DNA of 64,000 nucleotides, taken from positions 1 through 64,000 of the forward strand of contig OOHL01000002.1 in the NCBI GenBank assembly GCA_900321105.1. The letters are read 5' to 3'. The first letter of the stretch is position 1. Each line of letters starts with the position of its first letter. The position numbers and the translations under genes were made by a program. Of this stretch, positions 27,102 through 36,144 are shown in pieces. Source of the stretch: an uncultured Pseudomonadota bacterium. Lineage in GTDB: Bacteria; Pseudomonadota; Alphaproteobacteria; Rs-D84. The notes below the pieces were generated by a model that saw only the letters and a program-made list of their open reading frames with translations, was not told the DNA's origin and did no database searches.

Positions 27102-28247
27102 ATGAAAACATACGATGTTATTATTGTTGGTGCGGGTGCAGCCGGTTTGAAAGCGGCGGCGGTTTTGAAAGCACGCAAAAAATCCGCATTGATTATTGAT
27201 ATGGGGAATACCCCGGCACGCAAAGTTGCGATTTCTGGTGGCGGAAAATGTAATTTTACAAATACGCGCGCGGATTGGACGCATTATTTTGGAAAAAATT
27301 CGCGATTTGTTATGTCGGCGCTTTCACAATGGACACCAAAGGATACATTGAATTGGGTAAAATCACATAATATTGATTTTTACGAAAAAGAACCAGGACG
27401 ATATTTCAGTAAAAACGGTGCAAACGATATTGTGAATGCATTGTTGGACGACATTGGCAATACAGAAATTAAATACAACACAAACATCATTGATATCGAA
27501 AAATCAGATAATATATTCACAATAAAAACAGACAATGGAATATTTCAATCAAAGTCTGTTATTGTTGCAAGCGGTGGTTTGTCGTATTCACATTTGGGCG
27601 TATCAAACATTGGACATATAATCGCCAAGAAATTTGGTCATAAAATCGAGCCTATTCGCCCCGCCCTTTGCGCAATAAAAACAAATATGTTTAATGCCGA
27701 ATTATCGGGAATTTCAGTGCCTGTACAAATAAAAATTGGCAAAAATATTATTGATGATGATTTGTTGTTTACGCATTTTGGAATTGGCGGACCAGCGGCA
27801 TATCGCGCAACATTATTCGGTGAACAAAATATAAACATAAACTTTGCACCCGATATAAATGTATTTGATTTATTAAAACAATCAAAAACACAAAATGGTA
27901 AAAAATCAGTTCAAAATATAATCGGTGAAATATTGCCCCGGAACCTGAGCCGTTTTTTATGTGATGATACACGCAATATAGCCGATATTCGCGACAACGA
28001 ATTACGCATAATCGCCGATAAAATCAATCACTTTGAAATAAATGACGCACGCGCAATTGGTCTGCAAAGTGCCGAAGTAACCGCGGGCGGCGTATCAACA
28101 GATAAAATATCATCAAAAACAATGGAATCGCAATTGTGCGGTGGACTTTATTTTTCCGGCGAAGTTATCGATATCACAGGAGATTTGGGCGGTTATAATA
28201 TTCAATGGGCTTTTTCCAGCGGATATGTTGCCGGATTAAACGCGTAA
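27102..28247 (+). CDS. FAD-dependent oxidoreductase, HI0933/BaiN family
   Basis: 381 residues. The N-terminal Rossmann FAD site is DVIIVGAGAAGLKAAAVL, followed by the family-specific ARKVAISGGGKCNFTN. The end has GGLYFSGEVIDITGDLGGYNIQWAFSSGYVAG, typical of HI0933-like flavoproteins. Some relatives reduce bile-acid intermediates (BaiN), but most members have no known substrate, so no symbol is assigned. The 3' end overlaps convergent mtaB by 12 bp. Confidence 0.88.
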   Translation: MKTYDVIIVGAGAAGLKAAAVLKARKKSALIIDMGNTPARKVAISGGGKCNFTNTRADWTHYFGKNSRFVMSALSQWTPKDTLNWVKSHNIDFYEKEPGRYFSKNGANDIVNALLDDIGNTEIKYNTNIIDIEKSDNIFTIKTDNGIFQSKSVIVASGGLSYSHLGVSNIGHIIAKKFGHKIEPIRPALCAIKTNMFNAELSGISVPVQIKIGKNIIDDDLLFTHFGIGGPAAYRATLFGEQNININFAPDINVFDLLKQSKTQNGKKSVQNIIGEILPRNLSRFLCDDTRNIADIRDNELRIIADKINHFEINDARAIGLQSAEVTAGGVSTDKISSKTMESQLCGGLYFSGEVIDITGDLGGYNIQWAFSSGYVAGLNA

Positions 28248-29462
28248 GCCGATAAACCTATCGTTTTCAACACCGGTGATTTTAACATCACAAACTGTTT
28301 TATTAGGAATCAATTCACCAGATATTTTAATGTCAATATCATCGGGGGTGCGCCCTGTATTGTTATCTTCGACCAATACTGAAACAGTTTTGCCGATTTG
28401 TTTTTGCATAAATTGCGCCCTGTTTTGTGCAACGATATCATATATTACCTTTACGCGCGATTTTGATATGTTGCGAGGAACCTGGTTTGGCATTGTTGCC
28501 GCGACAGTTCCCGGACGTGGCGAATAAGGAAACGCATGAACGTTCATCAGTCCTATTTCACGAATTAAATCTGCTGTTTCTTTGAACAAAGCGTCTGTTT
28601 CGCCTGGAAAACCGCAAATTATGTCCGCACTGAAAGAAACATTGTCCACCGCCAATTTTATCAATTCACGCAATTTGTCCGCATTATGACGGCGACGCAT
28701 TAATTTCAGTATTGTATCAGATCCTGATTGCATTGATAAATGCAAATGCGGCATAAAACGCGAATTTTGTTTCATCAATGTGATTATCTTTGGAAACTCT
28801 GGCGATGCAGGGTCAATAGACGAAAGGCGCAAATGTTGCATTTCTGGAACGTCTGTCAATAATGCGGCACAAAGGTCCGCCAATAAAAATAAATTTCCAT
28901 TTTCGTGTTGAACAAACGATGCGGTATCTACACCCGTTAAAACGATTTCATAAAAACCGTTTTTGACTGCCGAACGAACATCAGCCAATATTTCATCATA
29001 CGGGAAAGATACATTTGGACCGCGCAACAGGCGTGTCACACAATATGTGCAATCATGGTTACAACCATTTTGAACCTGGACAAATTTCTTAGACAAATGG
29101 TTTTCTTCGCCATAAAAAGAATCTATTTTCAATGTCTTTAAATCAATATTTGCCGTACTTATCGCGTTTTTATAAACATCCAAATTCATTTTATTGGCAT
29201 TATCAATTACAAAAGTGTTTGGAATCGATTCAAATAATTTTGGGTTACGCGTTGCGCCACATCCAGTCACAAAAATAATGGCATTTGGATTTTCGCGTGA
29301 AAGACGACGCACAGTCTGACCGCATTGACGTTCGGCTTCGCCAGTAACAGAGCACGTATTAACCAAAATTGCCGTATCAATAACCCCCTGCAACATTGCA
29401 GATATTTTTTCACATTCGACCGCATTAAGACGGCAACCAAAAGATAATGTTTTAATATTCAT
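28236..29462 (-). CDS. mtaB: tRNA t6A37 methylthiotransferase MtaB
   Basis: Radical SAM enzyme that adds a methylthio group to t6A37. 408 residues from the ATG at 29462. The N-terminal UPF0004 domain contributes three cluster cysteines (FGCRLN, NTCSV, TGCGA). The radical SAM motif is CNHDCTYC. Further matches are RLSSIDP, HLHLSMQSGSD, MRRRH and FPGET, and a TRAM-like end. These favour MtaB over MiaB. The substrate fits with tsaB in the same window. Confidence 0.9.
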   Translation of the reverse strand: MNIKTLSFGCRLNAVECEKISAMLQGVIDTAILVNTCSVTGEAERQCGQTVRRLSRENPNAIIFVTGCGATRNPKLFESIPNTFVIDNANKMNLDVYKNAISTANIDLKTLKIDSFYGEENHLSKKFVQVQNGCNHDCTYCVTRLLRGPNVSFPYDEILADVRSAVKNGFYEIVLTGVDTASFVQHENGNLFLLADLCAALLTDVPEMQHLRLSSIDPASPEFPKIITLMKQNSRFMPHLHLSMQSGSDTILKLMRRRHNADKLRELIKLAVDNVSFSADIICGFPGETDALFKETADLIREIGLMNVHAFPYSPRPGTVAATMPNQVPRNISKSRVKVIYDIVAQNRAQFMQKQIGKTVSVLVEDNNTGRTPDDIDIKISGELIPNKTVCDVKITGVENDRFIGLRV

Positions 29463-29536
29463 TTTTTTCTTGATTTTTAACACCTTATAAGGCATTATAG
29501 ACGCTGACAAAAATGATTTCAACAAAGGATTTAATT

Positions 29537-29920
29537 ATGGCACGTGTAACAAATTCTGACACTTTACCTTTTGTAGAAAGCCGCTATGAACTTGGAATGT
29601 TGGCTTCGCAACGCGTTCGCGATTTAAATGGTGGCGCCGAAGCGGTCGTTGAAAAGAAAGACGACAAATTGACCGTTGTTGCATTACGCGAAATCGCAAG
29701 TGGTAAATTGGATGTCGCAAATGTTCGTCACGAATTCGTTGAATCTTACAAAGATGCACCTGCGGTTGTTGATGAAGATGCATCATTGGAAATCACCAGC
29801 GAAGATCCTATGTTGCGCGAAATCGATGCAGAATTGGAAAATTCTTTGATGGAAGAAGCCGGCGCCGGCGAATCCATCGCCGAAGATGATACACCAGACG
29901 CATCAGAAGACGAAGAATAA
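29537..29920 (+). CDS. rpoZ: RNA polymerase omega subunit
   Basis: 127 residues. The N-terminus MARVTNSDTLPFVESRYELGM and ASQRVRDLNGG match omega, which binds the beta' C-terminus and assists RNAP assembly. It has an acidic C-terminal tail (DDTPDASEDEE), common in alphaproteobacteria. The ATG at 29537 has AAAGGA upstream. Confidence 0.93.
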   Translation: MARVTNSDTLPFVESRYELGMLASQRVRDLNGGAEAVVEKKDDKLTVVALREIASGKLDVANVRHEFVESYKDAPAVVDEDASLEITSEDPMLREIDAELENSLMEEAGAGESIAEDDTPDASEDEE

Positions 29921-29936
29921 AAATCCACACAAATCC

Positions 29937-30027
29937 GGAGATGTCGCATAGTTGGTCTAGTGCGCCACATTGGAAATGTGGTATACCGGCAACGGTATCA
30001 AGGGTTCGAATCCCTTCATCTCCGCCA
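29937..30027 (+). tRNA. tRNA-Ser (GGA)
   Basis: 91-nt class II tRNA with long variable arm. Acceptor GGAGATG / CATCTCC, anticodon arm CCACA-TTGGAAA-TGTGG (GGA), variable stem TATACCG-GCAA-CGGTATC, T-arm AAGGGTTCGAATCCCTT, discriminator G, CCA encoded. Its last 19 nt are repeated at 30198-30216. Confidence 0.96.
30009..30027. repeat. tRNA-Ser 3' end, copy in the intact gene
   Basis: The 19 bp AATCCCTTCATCTCCGCCA are identical to 30198-30216. Confidence 0.9.
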
Positions 30028-30035
30028 CAAAAATC

Positions 30036-30060
30036 AAACGCCCTTTTGGGCGTTTTATTT
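30036..30060 (+). terminator. Terminator of tRNA-Ser
   Basis: AAACGCCC / GGGCGTTTT hairpin with a TTTT loop. Confidence 0.85.
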
Positions 30061-30197
30061 TTGTCGTGTGATATGCAAGGCAGATTTGAAATATTCGCAA
30101 CAAAGTTGCATGGTTCGACAACAAGTAGATTACACAAACAAAGTGCGGTGTAATCGTTACGGTTGCACCGCAGTGTCGGCGCAAAGCCGACCGAGAT

Positions 30198-30216
30198 AAT
30201 CCCTTCATCTCCGCCA
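30198..30216. repeat. Displaced copy of the tRNA-Ser 3' end
   Basis: Exact 19-bp copy of the tRNA-Ser 3' terminus including CCA, 189 bp downstream of the gene. No upstream tRNA half is visible. It resembles the direct repeat left by integration at a tRNA 3' end. Confidence 0.8.
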
Positions 30217-30231
30217 GGAACTTAAAATCTT

Positions 30232-30253
30232 AAACCGCCACTCAGGCGGTTTT
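30232..30253 (+). terminator. Terminator after the displaced tRNA-Ser fragment
   Basis: AAACCGCC / GGCGGTTTT hairpin with an ACTCA loop. It implies that something upstream in this interval is or was transcribed. Confidence 0.75.
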
Positions 30254-30492
30254 GATTTTAGGCGGGACGAAGGGATGCGCCAGAGTGTTAACGGCACACA
30301 AGTGTCGTTTGAAAACGAAATTTTCGTGGGCGTCAGCCCGCAAACACGCATGGTGAATCCGCAGACGAACAATTAACAAACCTGCAAAAACGGATAATGT
30401 TTAATAGAGTTTTTGCATCCAGGTTTGGTTATTGTTTATCAAGATATAACATTTCCAATATCGTCTTTTCTCGTATCTCTGCCACAATAAAC

Positions 30493-30516
30493 AAACCGCC
30501 CATTTGGGCGGTTTAT
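30493..30516. terminator. Terminator at the 3' end of the outer-membrane-like gene
   Basis: AAACCGCCC / GGGCGGTTT hairpin, adjacent to the stop codon of the minus-strand gene. Confidence 0.75.
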
Positions 30517-31296
30517 TTAACGATTTCTGCCGTTATTATTTCTGATACGATTAGATTTATTTTTTTGCTGGTCTTTGTATAACGCATTTAATTTATACAT
30601 TATACCTATTTCAATACTGTTTCGTATAGCTGGTGTTGTAGGCAACAGTGTTTGTGATCCCAGATTTTCAAATGGGAACATATTTAAACGCCATTTTGCA
30701 CTCATTTTGACATTTTTATTAAATCTGTATCCGATACCACCACCCAATACGACAACTGGACCGAAATTTCCATGATTATCAAAATGCCATCCGATACCAG
30801 TGTTAATATCAAATGTAGCGCCACCCCAACCAAGACCAGAATACACATTTAACGTGTTTATAAGATCTGTGACGTGTGCACAACCATGTTCAGACGGATC
30901 AACATATTTTAATGGTTCACCGGCCATGATATTTGAATTTTGAGCATCTTTTATATTGTATGCACGTGAATGAAAATTGTGATAATCAAAACGACCTGTA
31001 AAACCGATATGATATTCATAATTTGATTTACCATGTTGACCAGACCAATTAAATGTACCAATTTCCAAGAAAAACCCAGGATTAAAACCCTCTAAATCGG
31101 TACCTTTGATTTGACAATTGATTATACGCGACGGCAATAAATGTTGGAAACCAGCATTAAAAGACAAGGTATATTCGCCAACACTTGGCAAATCTTCGGT
31201 ATGTTTATTCTTGGCATCCGCTGGTTTTGCAATCGGCATCAAAGCAGCCGTTGCAATTAAATATTTTACTGCACTATGTTTTATATTTTTGTTCAT
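30517..31296 (-). CDS. Secreted, outer-membrane beta-barrel-like protein
   Basis: 259 residues from the ATG at 31296. The N-terminal signal peptide (YLIATAALMPIAKPADA) is followed by a mature chain rich in alternating aromatic/Gly strands (GEYTLSFNAGFQHLL, YEYHIGFTGRFDYHNF, VVVLGGGIGYRFNKNVKMSAKWRLN, IEIGIMYKLN). This resembles an eight-stranded outer-membrane barrel. The last 20 residues are Asn/Arg/Lys-rich. Family and role not recognised. Confidence 0.6.
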   Translation of the reverse strand: MNKNIKHSAVKYLIATAALMPIAKPADAKNKHTEDLPSVGEYTLSFNAGFQHLLPSRIINCQIKGTDLEGFNPGFFLEIGTFNWSGQHGKSNYEYHIGFTGRFDYHNFHSRAYNIKDAQNSNIMAGEPLKYVDPSEHGCAHVTDLINTLNVYSGLGWGGATFDINTGIGWHFDNHGNFGPVVVLGGGIGYRFNKNVKMSAKWRLNMFPFENLGSQTLLPTTPAIRNSIEIGIMYKLNALYKDQQKNKSNRIRNNNGRNR

Positions 31297-31400
31297 AAGC
31301 CTAATCTTTTGGTTTTGTTTACAACAAACATAACACAAAAATTATTGTCGTCAAGTTTTATATTATATTTTGAATCAAATTTAAAAATACAAAAAAATAG

Positions 31401-31428
31401 TTGACAAATTATATTTTATGTCTATAAT
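31401..31428 (+). promoter_or_regulatory. Near-consensus sigma-70 promoter
   Basis: TTGACA at 31401-31406, a 16-bp spacer and TATAAT at 31423-31428, upstream of the paralogous pair at 31460 and 32056. It is the best match to consensus found in the window. Confidence 0.85.
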
Positions 31429-31459
31429 ACAGATATAAACAAAACAAAAAGGTCTAAAA

Positions 31460-32041
31460 ATGGCACAAAACAAAATTATTATTAAAAGATTATTACCAAA
31501 AACAATATTGACTGGCGTACTGGCTTTGGCATTGTCGATACCAGCCGTATACGCAACCGTTCAAGACGTAAAAGATTCAACATACAAGACCCCACAGATT
31601 GCATTTGGATCTATTATGCTTTTATTAGCATTGGCAATAATTGTATCCCCTGTTGTAAAAGCGACCGAACAAAATAAAAAAGTTGCCGCAAATGTTGCAC
31701 GTAAATATTTGCGTCAAGCAATACAAGAACACCCTGAATTAAAAAGCTTTGAAAAAGTGTTGTGCACACCACGCGCATTGGATAATGTTGCAACTTTTGT
31801 ATTCAACAGTTTGACTGAATCCGAAGAACGCGCTGTTTTACGTGCAATTAACGAATTGACACAATATTATTATCCAACAAGAAAAAAAGCTGTTATGGCA
31901 ATACAGAGCACACGCGATAAAGTAATCAAAATTATCTCTGACCATGCATCAACTCATCCAGAATTTATTCAGGAAGTTATGATTGTTATGGCACGCGCAG
32001 ATTCAACTTATGTTATGCCAAACATACAACACACCCGTTAA
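31460..32041 (+). CDS. Two-TM protein, first of a paralogous pair
   Basis: 193 residues. There are two N-terminal membrane helices (about 16-34 and 49-66), then a soluble helical C-terminal domain with ARKYLRQAIQEHPELKSFEKV and IKIISDHASTHPEFIQEVM. The neighbour at 32056 repeats this layout and these motifs. Driven by the near-consensus promoter with AAAAGG upstream. Function unknown. Confidence 0.65.
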   Translation: MAQNKIIIKRLLPKTILTGVLALALSIPAVYATVQDVKDSTYKTPQIAFGSIMLLLALAIIVSPVVKATEQNKKVAANVARKYLRQAIQEHPELKSFEKVLCTPRALDNVATFVFNSLTESEERAVLRAINELTQYYYPTRKKAVMAIQSTRDKVIKIISDHASTHPEFIQEVMIVMARADSTYVMPNIQHTR

Positions 32042-32055
32042 TCAGAGGACATAAA

Positions 32056-32661
32056 ATGCAAAATAAAATATTAAATAAATATTTATTGCCCTATTATATT
32101 AACGCTGTCTTGTTTTTGACAATGGGTGCATGCGCGGCAGATTTAATGCGCCCAGAATCTAAATTAGCAAAAGTTATTTATTCAGAAAACCCTTCGTTTA
32201 TCCATTCAAGTACAAATCAATTCGTTTGTAGTGTTTTAATTGTATCGGCTATTGTGATGGGATGGTTTGGATTGATCAGTTTACCACGTTCTGCAAAAAA
32301 ACAAGCAAATGGAATAGCGCAAAAATATCTGCAAAATGTGTTTGATAAACACCCAGAATTAAAACAATACGAATCTGTTTTTAATGACCAAAAAAAATTA
32401 CAACAAATATGTGCAATCGCATGTAATAATCTGAACAAAGCGGAACAAAAACAAATTTTGCACATTGTTAACAATTCATTAAGCAAAGAGCCAAAATCTG
32501 ATTTTGCAGAAAAACAAATTTTTGCAAATATGGAAATGGCAATATTTAATGTCGTGGACAAACATATATCTGAAAATCCAGAATATATACAACAAATATT
32601 GTCGACATTTGCGAACAATCATTCAATTTATATCATGACAATGAATGACAAATCAAGATAA
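32056..32661 (+). CDS. Two-TM protein, second of a paralogous pair
   Basis: 201 residues. Same design as the upstream gene: two membrane segments (about 14-32 and 54-76), then AQKYLQNVFDKHPELKQYESV and VVDKHISENPEYIQQIL. AGAGGA precedes the ATG, 14 bp after the first gene. The pair has diverged strongly, so the duplication is not recent. A strong terminator follows. Confidence 0.65.
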   Translation: MQNKILNKYLLPYYINAVLFLTMGACAADLMRPESKLAKVIYSENPSFIHSSTNQFVCSVLIVSAIVMGWFGLISLPRSAKKQANGIAQKYLQNVFDKHPELKQYESVFNDQKKLQQICAIACNNLNKAEQKQILHIVNNSLSKEPKSDFAEKQIFANMEMAIFNVVDKHISENPEYIQQILSTFANNHSIYIMTMNDKSR

Positions 32662-32686
32662 TCGATTTACATTGCTAAATTATAAT

Positions 32687-32714
32687 ACGCGGAATAAAAA
32701 TCCGCGTTTTTTTG
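32687..32714 (+). terminator. Terminator of the paralogous pair
   Basis: ACGCGGA / TCCGCGT hairpin with an ATAAAAA loop followed by seven Ts. Confidence 0.9.
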
Positions 32715-32762
32715 TAAAAAAACATTGGAAAAGGACATTATTATTGCTATTATTGCGACATA

Positions 32763-33941
32763 ATGATCAAAAAGTTCCTGATTTTATTTATATGTTTGTT
32801 TTGCACAGTTGCAAAAGGTGCCGAATATCAAACAAATGCGAAGTCTGTTTATTTACTTGATTATGACAGTGGAAATGTAATTTTTGAAAAAAACGCCGAC
32901 AAACTGATGCCACCCTCTTCTATGCTGAAATTGATGACATTAACTGTGCTATTTGACGCGATTAAATCAGGCAATTTAAAAATGGACGATTTGTTAAGTG
33001 TTTCTGAAAACGCAGACTATAAAAATCCACTTTGGTACCCAGCCAGCAAAATGTGTTTAACAACCGGTCAAAAAATAACTGTACGCGATGCTATTTTGGG
33101 AATTATTGTATTATCAGCAGGCGATGCTTCGGTCACAGTTGCCGAGAAAATGGCAGGCAGCGAAAACAAATTCACCGATTTAATGACAAAAAAAGCACGT
33201 GAAATTGGCATGGAAAAATCCAGTTTTGGAAATGCCAGTGGTCTGCCGCACGATAATAATTTGATGACTTCGCGTGAATTGGCTATGTTAGCAAAATATA
33301 TTATTGATGAATATCCTGATATTTATCCAATGTTTGCAACAAAAAGATTTGAATTTGACGGTGCACAAACCGATTGGTGTCATGATTGGACCAGAACACA
33401 CACATTGAATTATAATAAATTATTGTTTTCTATGTCTGGGGCGGACGGCCTAAAAACCGGTCACACCAGTGATGGTGGCTATGGCATGGTTGCCAGTTCT
33501 AAAATTGGCGGGCGCAGATTGATTGGTGTTATAAACGGATTTCGCGGACGCGGGCATGATGCGTTGGCAGATGAAATGAAAAAACTTTTAAATCACGGAT
33601 ATAAAACGACACAAACAAAGGTATTTTATCATATTGGTGACGATATTACTGAAATTCCAGTATGGTATGGACGCTATCCAACTGTGACTGCAACGGTTAA
33701 TGAAAACGTTGCGATTACATTACCCAAAGATGCAACATTAAAAAATATTCGTGTTTTGGCACGGTATGATGAACCAATCAGTGCACCTGTGAAAAAAGGT
33801 CAAAAAATTGGTGAAATAGTTATTGAGAAAAATGGCGATATTGTGAAAAGAATCCCTTTAGTTGCCAAGAACAAAGTCAGAAAGATTCAATTCATCGGTC
33901 GTATAATTAAAAATATATCTGTAATGTTGGGGGGCAAATAA
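32763..33941 (+). CDS. D-alanyl-D-alanine carboxypeptidase (PBP5/6 family)
   Basis: Trims the terminal D-Ala of peptidoglycan stem peptides in the periplasm. 392 residues with a signal peptide (FLILFICLFCTVAKGA). The S11 catalytic motifs are SMLK (Ser53, Lys56) and KTG (231-233). The SxN motif position reads SAGD (118-121), so Asn appears replaced by Gly. A C-terminal PBP5-type beta domain and an amphipathic tail (IGRIIKNISVMLGGK) follow, the latter likely a membrane anchor. It heads the dac-holB-tatD-smpB run. Confidence 0.9.
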   Translation: MIKKFLILFICLFCTVAKGAEYQTNAKSVYLLDYDSGNVIFEKNADKLMPPSSMLKLMTLTVLFDAIKSGNLKMDDLLSVSENADYKNPLWYPASKMCLTTGQKITVRDAILGIIVLSAGDASVTVAEKMAGSENKFTDLMTKKAREIGMEKSSFGNASGLPHDNNLMTSRELAMLAKYIIDEYPDIYPMFATKRFEFDGAQTDWCHDWTRTHTLNYNKLLFSMSGADGLKTGHTSDGGYGMVASSKIGGRRLIGVINGFRGRGHDALADEMKKLLNHGYKTTQTKVFYHIGDDITEIPVWYGRYPTVTATVNENVAITLPKDATLKNIRVLARYDEPISAPVKKGQKIGEIVIEKNGDIVKRIPLVAKNKVRKIQFIGRIIKNISVMLGGK

Positions 33942-33942
33942 T

Positions 33943-34845
33943 ATGGCAACGAAAAAGAAAGAAGTTTTATTTGAATTCCCGTCCCCAATGGAAAACGATT
34001 ATTTGGTTGGACATCGTGACACACTTAAAACATTTATGGACGCATGGGACAATCGTGAAACGCACCCTATTCATCCGGTATGGATGCTGTGTGGGCCACG
34101 CGGCATTGGCAAGGCTACATTGGCATATAAAATTGCAAAACAAGTTTATGGCAATGTTGGCGATTTCTTTATAATTGATTTAGCGCACAATTTGGATGAC
34201 CGCGGCAACATCAAGGCGGACGCAAAAAACATCTCTGTTAATACTGTGCGCGGTATGATTGAACGCATGCAAATGTCATCTATGTCGGGTCAATGGCGCG
34301 TAGTTTTAATTGATGCAGTTGATGAATTAACTGTTGCCGCCGAAAACGCGATATTAAAATTATTAGAAGAACCGCCACAACAAACGCTGTTTTTATTAGT
34401 GACACACCAATTATCAAATGTTTTACCAACGGTTCGTTCGCGTGCACGCGTTGAAAAAATGCATCCATTAACAATGTCAGAATTGCGCGAATTGTGCGCA
34501 CGCTTTTTGGGAGAAGAACAAATCAGCGATGAAATATTAAAACTTTCAAACGGCAGTTTCGGAAAGATTGCAAATCTGAAAGCAACAGGTGGTGATGTAA
34601 TTTATGAAGAATTATTAAATGTTTTACAAAACAAACATTCAACCGCCAGTGATATAATGGATGTCTCGGAAAAGATAGCAATGTCGCCCGCCCTTTACGG
34701 AATTGTGTTGGATGCGATTGCAGCCTTAGGATTGGCGGACATTTACCCAGAAGCGAACCAGGCAATATCTGATATAAACAGATTAAATTTGAAAGCCGAT
34801 ATCACTATATTCAAAATAATTAACGAAATCAAAAAATGTTTATAG
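33943..34845 (+). CDS. holB: DNA polymerase III delta' subunit
   Basis: Clamp-loader subunit. 300 residues. The AAA+ N-terminus has GPRGIGKATLAYKIA and the ENAILKLLEEPP motif before the sensor-1 segment TLFLLVTHQLSNVLPTVRSR, all characteristic of delta'. It overlaps tatD by 10 bp, the usual proteobacterial neighbour. tmk, often placed just upstream, is absent here. Confidence 0.9.
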   Translation: MATKKKEVLFEFPSPMENDYLVGHRDTLKTFMDAWDNRETHPIHPVWMLCGPRGIGKATLAYKIAKQVYGNVGDFFIIDLAHNLDDRGNIKADAKNISVNTVRGMIERMQMSSMSGQWRVVLIDAVDELTVAAENAILKLLEEPPQQTLFLLVTHQLSNVLPTVRSRARVEKMHPLTMSELRELCARFLGEEQISDEILKLSNGSFGKIANLKATGGDVIYEELLNVLQNKHSTASDIMDVSEKIAMSPALYGIVLDAIAALGLADIYPEANQAISDINRLNLKADITIFKIINEIKKCL

Positions 34846-35654
34846 ATACCCATTGCCATTTAACATATTTACCAGAACACGTATATGACGATAACGTTGA
34901 TGCAATTATAAATCGCGCAAACAGCGCCGGGGTTAATGCGATAATTTGCGCGACCGCAGAACCATTTGATTTTAAAAATGCTTTACAAATTGCAAATACA
35001 CATACGAACATATTTGTAACGATTGGTATTCATCCTGATTACATAGGTAAATTTAAACCCGAAGAATACAAAGATATCAATGCACATAAACATTTAACCT
35101 ATGAAATTTTAAATAATCCACACGTTATTGGTATCGGTGAAATTGGTTTGGATTATCATTACGTTTCACCACAAGAATATTTTTATCCAGAAAGAAGAAA
35201 AGCACAAATTGCACTGTTCGAACAACAACTGGAAATTGCACGCGAACACGATTTACCGGTTGCAATACATACACGCGATGCAGACGAAGATACGGCGGCA
35301 ATTTTAACCGATAAAAATCATGGTGTTATGCATTGTTTTACGTCATCATGGGATTTAGCAAAAACAATGCTGGATCGTGGATTTTATTTTTCTGCCAGTG
35401 GCATTTTAACGTTCAAGAACGCCGAATCTGTGCGTGAAACATTTTCGAAAATTCCAATCGACCGTATTGTTATTGAAACAGATTCACCCTATTGCGCCCC
35501 AATCCCACATCGCGGCAAAACATGTGAACCGGCATTTGTAATTGAAACCGCAAAAGTTTTGGCACAAATAAAAAATTTGAAAATTGAAGATTTGGAAACT
35601 ATACTGTTTGAAAACACACAAAGGTTATACCCGAAATGCCACGTCAAATTATAA
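34836..35654 (+). CDS. tatD: TatD family metal-dependent hydrolase/deoxyribonuclease
   Basis: 272 residues, TIM-barrel amidohydrolase fold. The metal ligands are FIDTHCHL near the N-terminus, GEIGLDYHY, PVAIHTRDA, GVMHCFTSS and ETDSPYCAP. The holB-adjacent TatD type is often called YcfH. It overlaps holB at its 5' end and smpB at its 3' end (19 bp). Confidence 0.93.
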   Translation: MFIDTHCHLTYLPEHVYDDNVDAIINRANSAGVNAIICATAEPFDFKNALQIANTHTNIFVTIGIHPDYIGKFKPEEYKDINAHKHLTYEILNNPHVIGIGEIGLDYHYVSPQEYFYPERRKAQIALFEQQLEIAREHDLPVAIHTRDADEDTAAILTDKNHGVMHCFTSSWDLAKTMLDRGFYFSASGILTFKNAESVRETFSKIPIDRIVIETDSPYCAPIPHRGKTCEPAFVIETAKVLAQIKNLKIEDLETILFENTQRLYPKCHVKL

Positions 35655-36103
35655 AATTTGGTCAGGTTTCTGAAAATCGCAAAGCGCGATTTGCTTACTC
35701 TATTGAAGATACAATAGAGGCTGGCATTTCGTTAACTGGTGCGGAAATAAAATCAATTCGCTATGGATTAGTGACTATTGTTGATGGATTTGTTCAAAGA
35801 CGTGGAAACAATTTATTTTTGGCTGGGGTTGAAATTCAAAAATTACCAACGGCTGCACGTATTGTTAATTTTGATGAAAGACGTCAAAGACAATTATTGT
35901 TGCACCGCAATCAAATCAATCGTTTGATTGGAAAATTACAAGAAAAAGGCGCAACGATTGTTCCGTTAAAATTGTATTTTAATAATCGTGGCAAATTGAA
36001 AGTCTTATTAGGTATAGGTTACGGTAAAAATAAAGTCGACAAACGCGAAACAATCAAAACACGTGAATGGGAAATAACAAAAGCCAGAATTATGAAAAGA
36101 TAA
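35636..36103 (+). CDS. smpB: SsrA-binding protein SmpB
   Basis: Partner of tmRNA in ribosome rescue. 155 residues. Signature segments are NRKARFAYSIEDTIEAGISL, TGAEIKSIR, PLKLYFNNRGKLKV and the basic tail GKNKVDKRETIKTREW, which reads the empty mRNA channel. It works with the ssrA gene at 21899. Confidence 0.97.
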   Translation: MPRQIIKFGQVSENRKARFAYSIEDTIEAGISLTGAEIKSIRYGLVTIVDGFVQRRGNNLFLAGVEIQKLPTAARIVNFDERRQRQLLLHRNQINRLIGKLQEKGATIVPLKLYFNNRGKLKVLLGIGYGKNKVDKRETIKTREWEITKARIMKR

Positions 36104-36104
36104 A

Positions 36105-36135
36105 AAACACCCCGCAATCGCGGGGCGTTGTTTTA
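36105..36135 (+). terminator. Terminator of the dac-smpB operon
   Basis: AACACCCCGC / GCGGGGCGTT hairpin with an AATC loop and a T run. Confidence 0.85.
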
Positions 36136-36144
36136 AGTTATAAA

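Larger units (their letters stand above)
30061..30490. other. Non-coding, structured interval after tRNA-Ser
   Basis: About 430 bp without a credible gene. It contains TGCGGTG / CACCGCA and GTCGGC / GCCGAC hairpins (about 30142-30193), the displaced tRNA-Ser end, the 30232-30253 terminator and, near 30262-30281, a degenerate inverted match to the tRNA end (GGCGGGACGAAGGGATGCG). The pieces look like leftovers of integration or tRNA duplication; an uncharacterised RNA is possible. Confidence 0.5.

Noticed and set aside
28236..28247. Overlap of baiN-like and mtaB as a sequencing error
   Set aside because: Both C-termini are full and natural; short convergent overlaps are common in compact genomes.
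29941..30208. Open frames over tRNA-Ser and the following region on both strands
   Set aside because: They lie on the tRNA and hairpins and have no ribosome-binding sites or protein-like composition.
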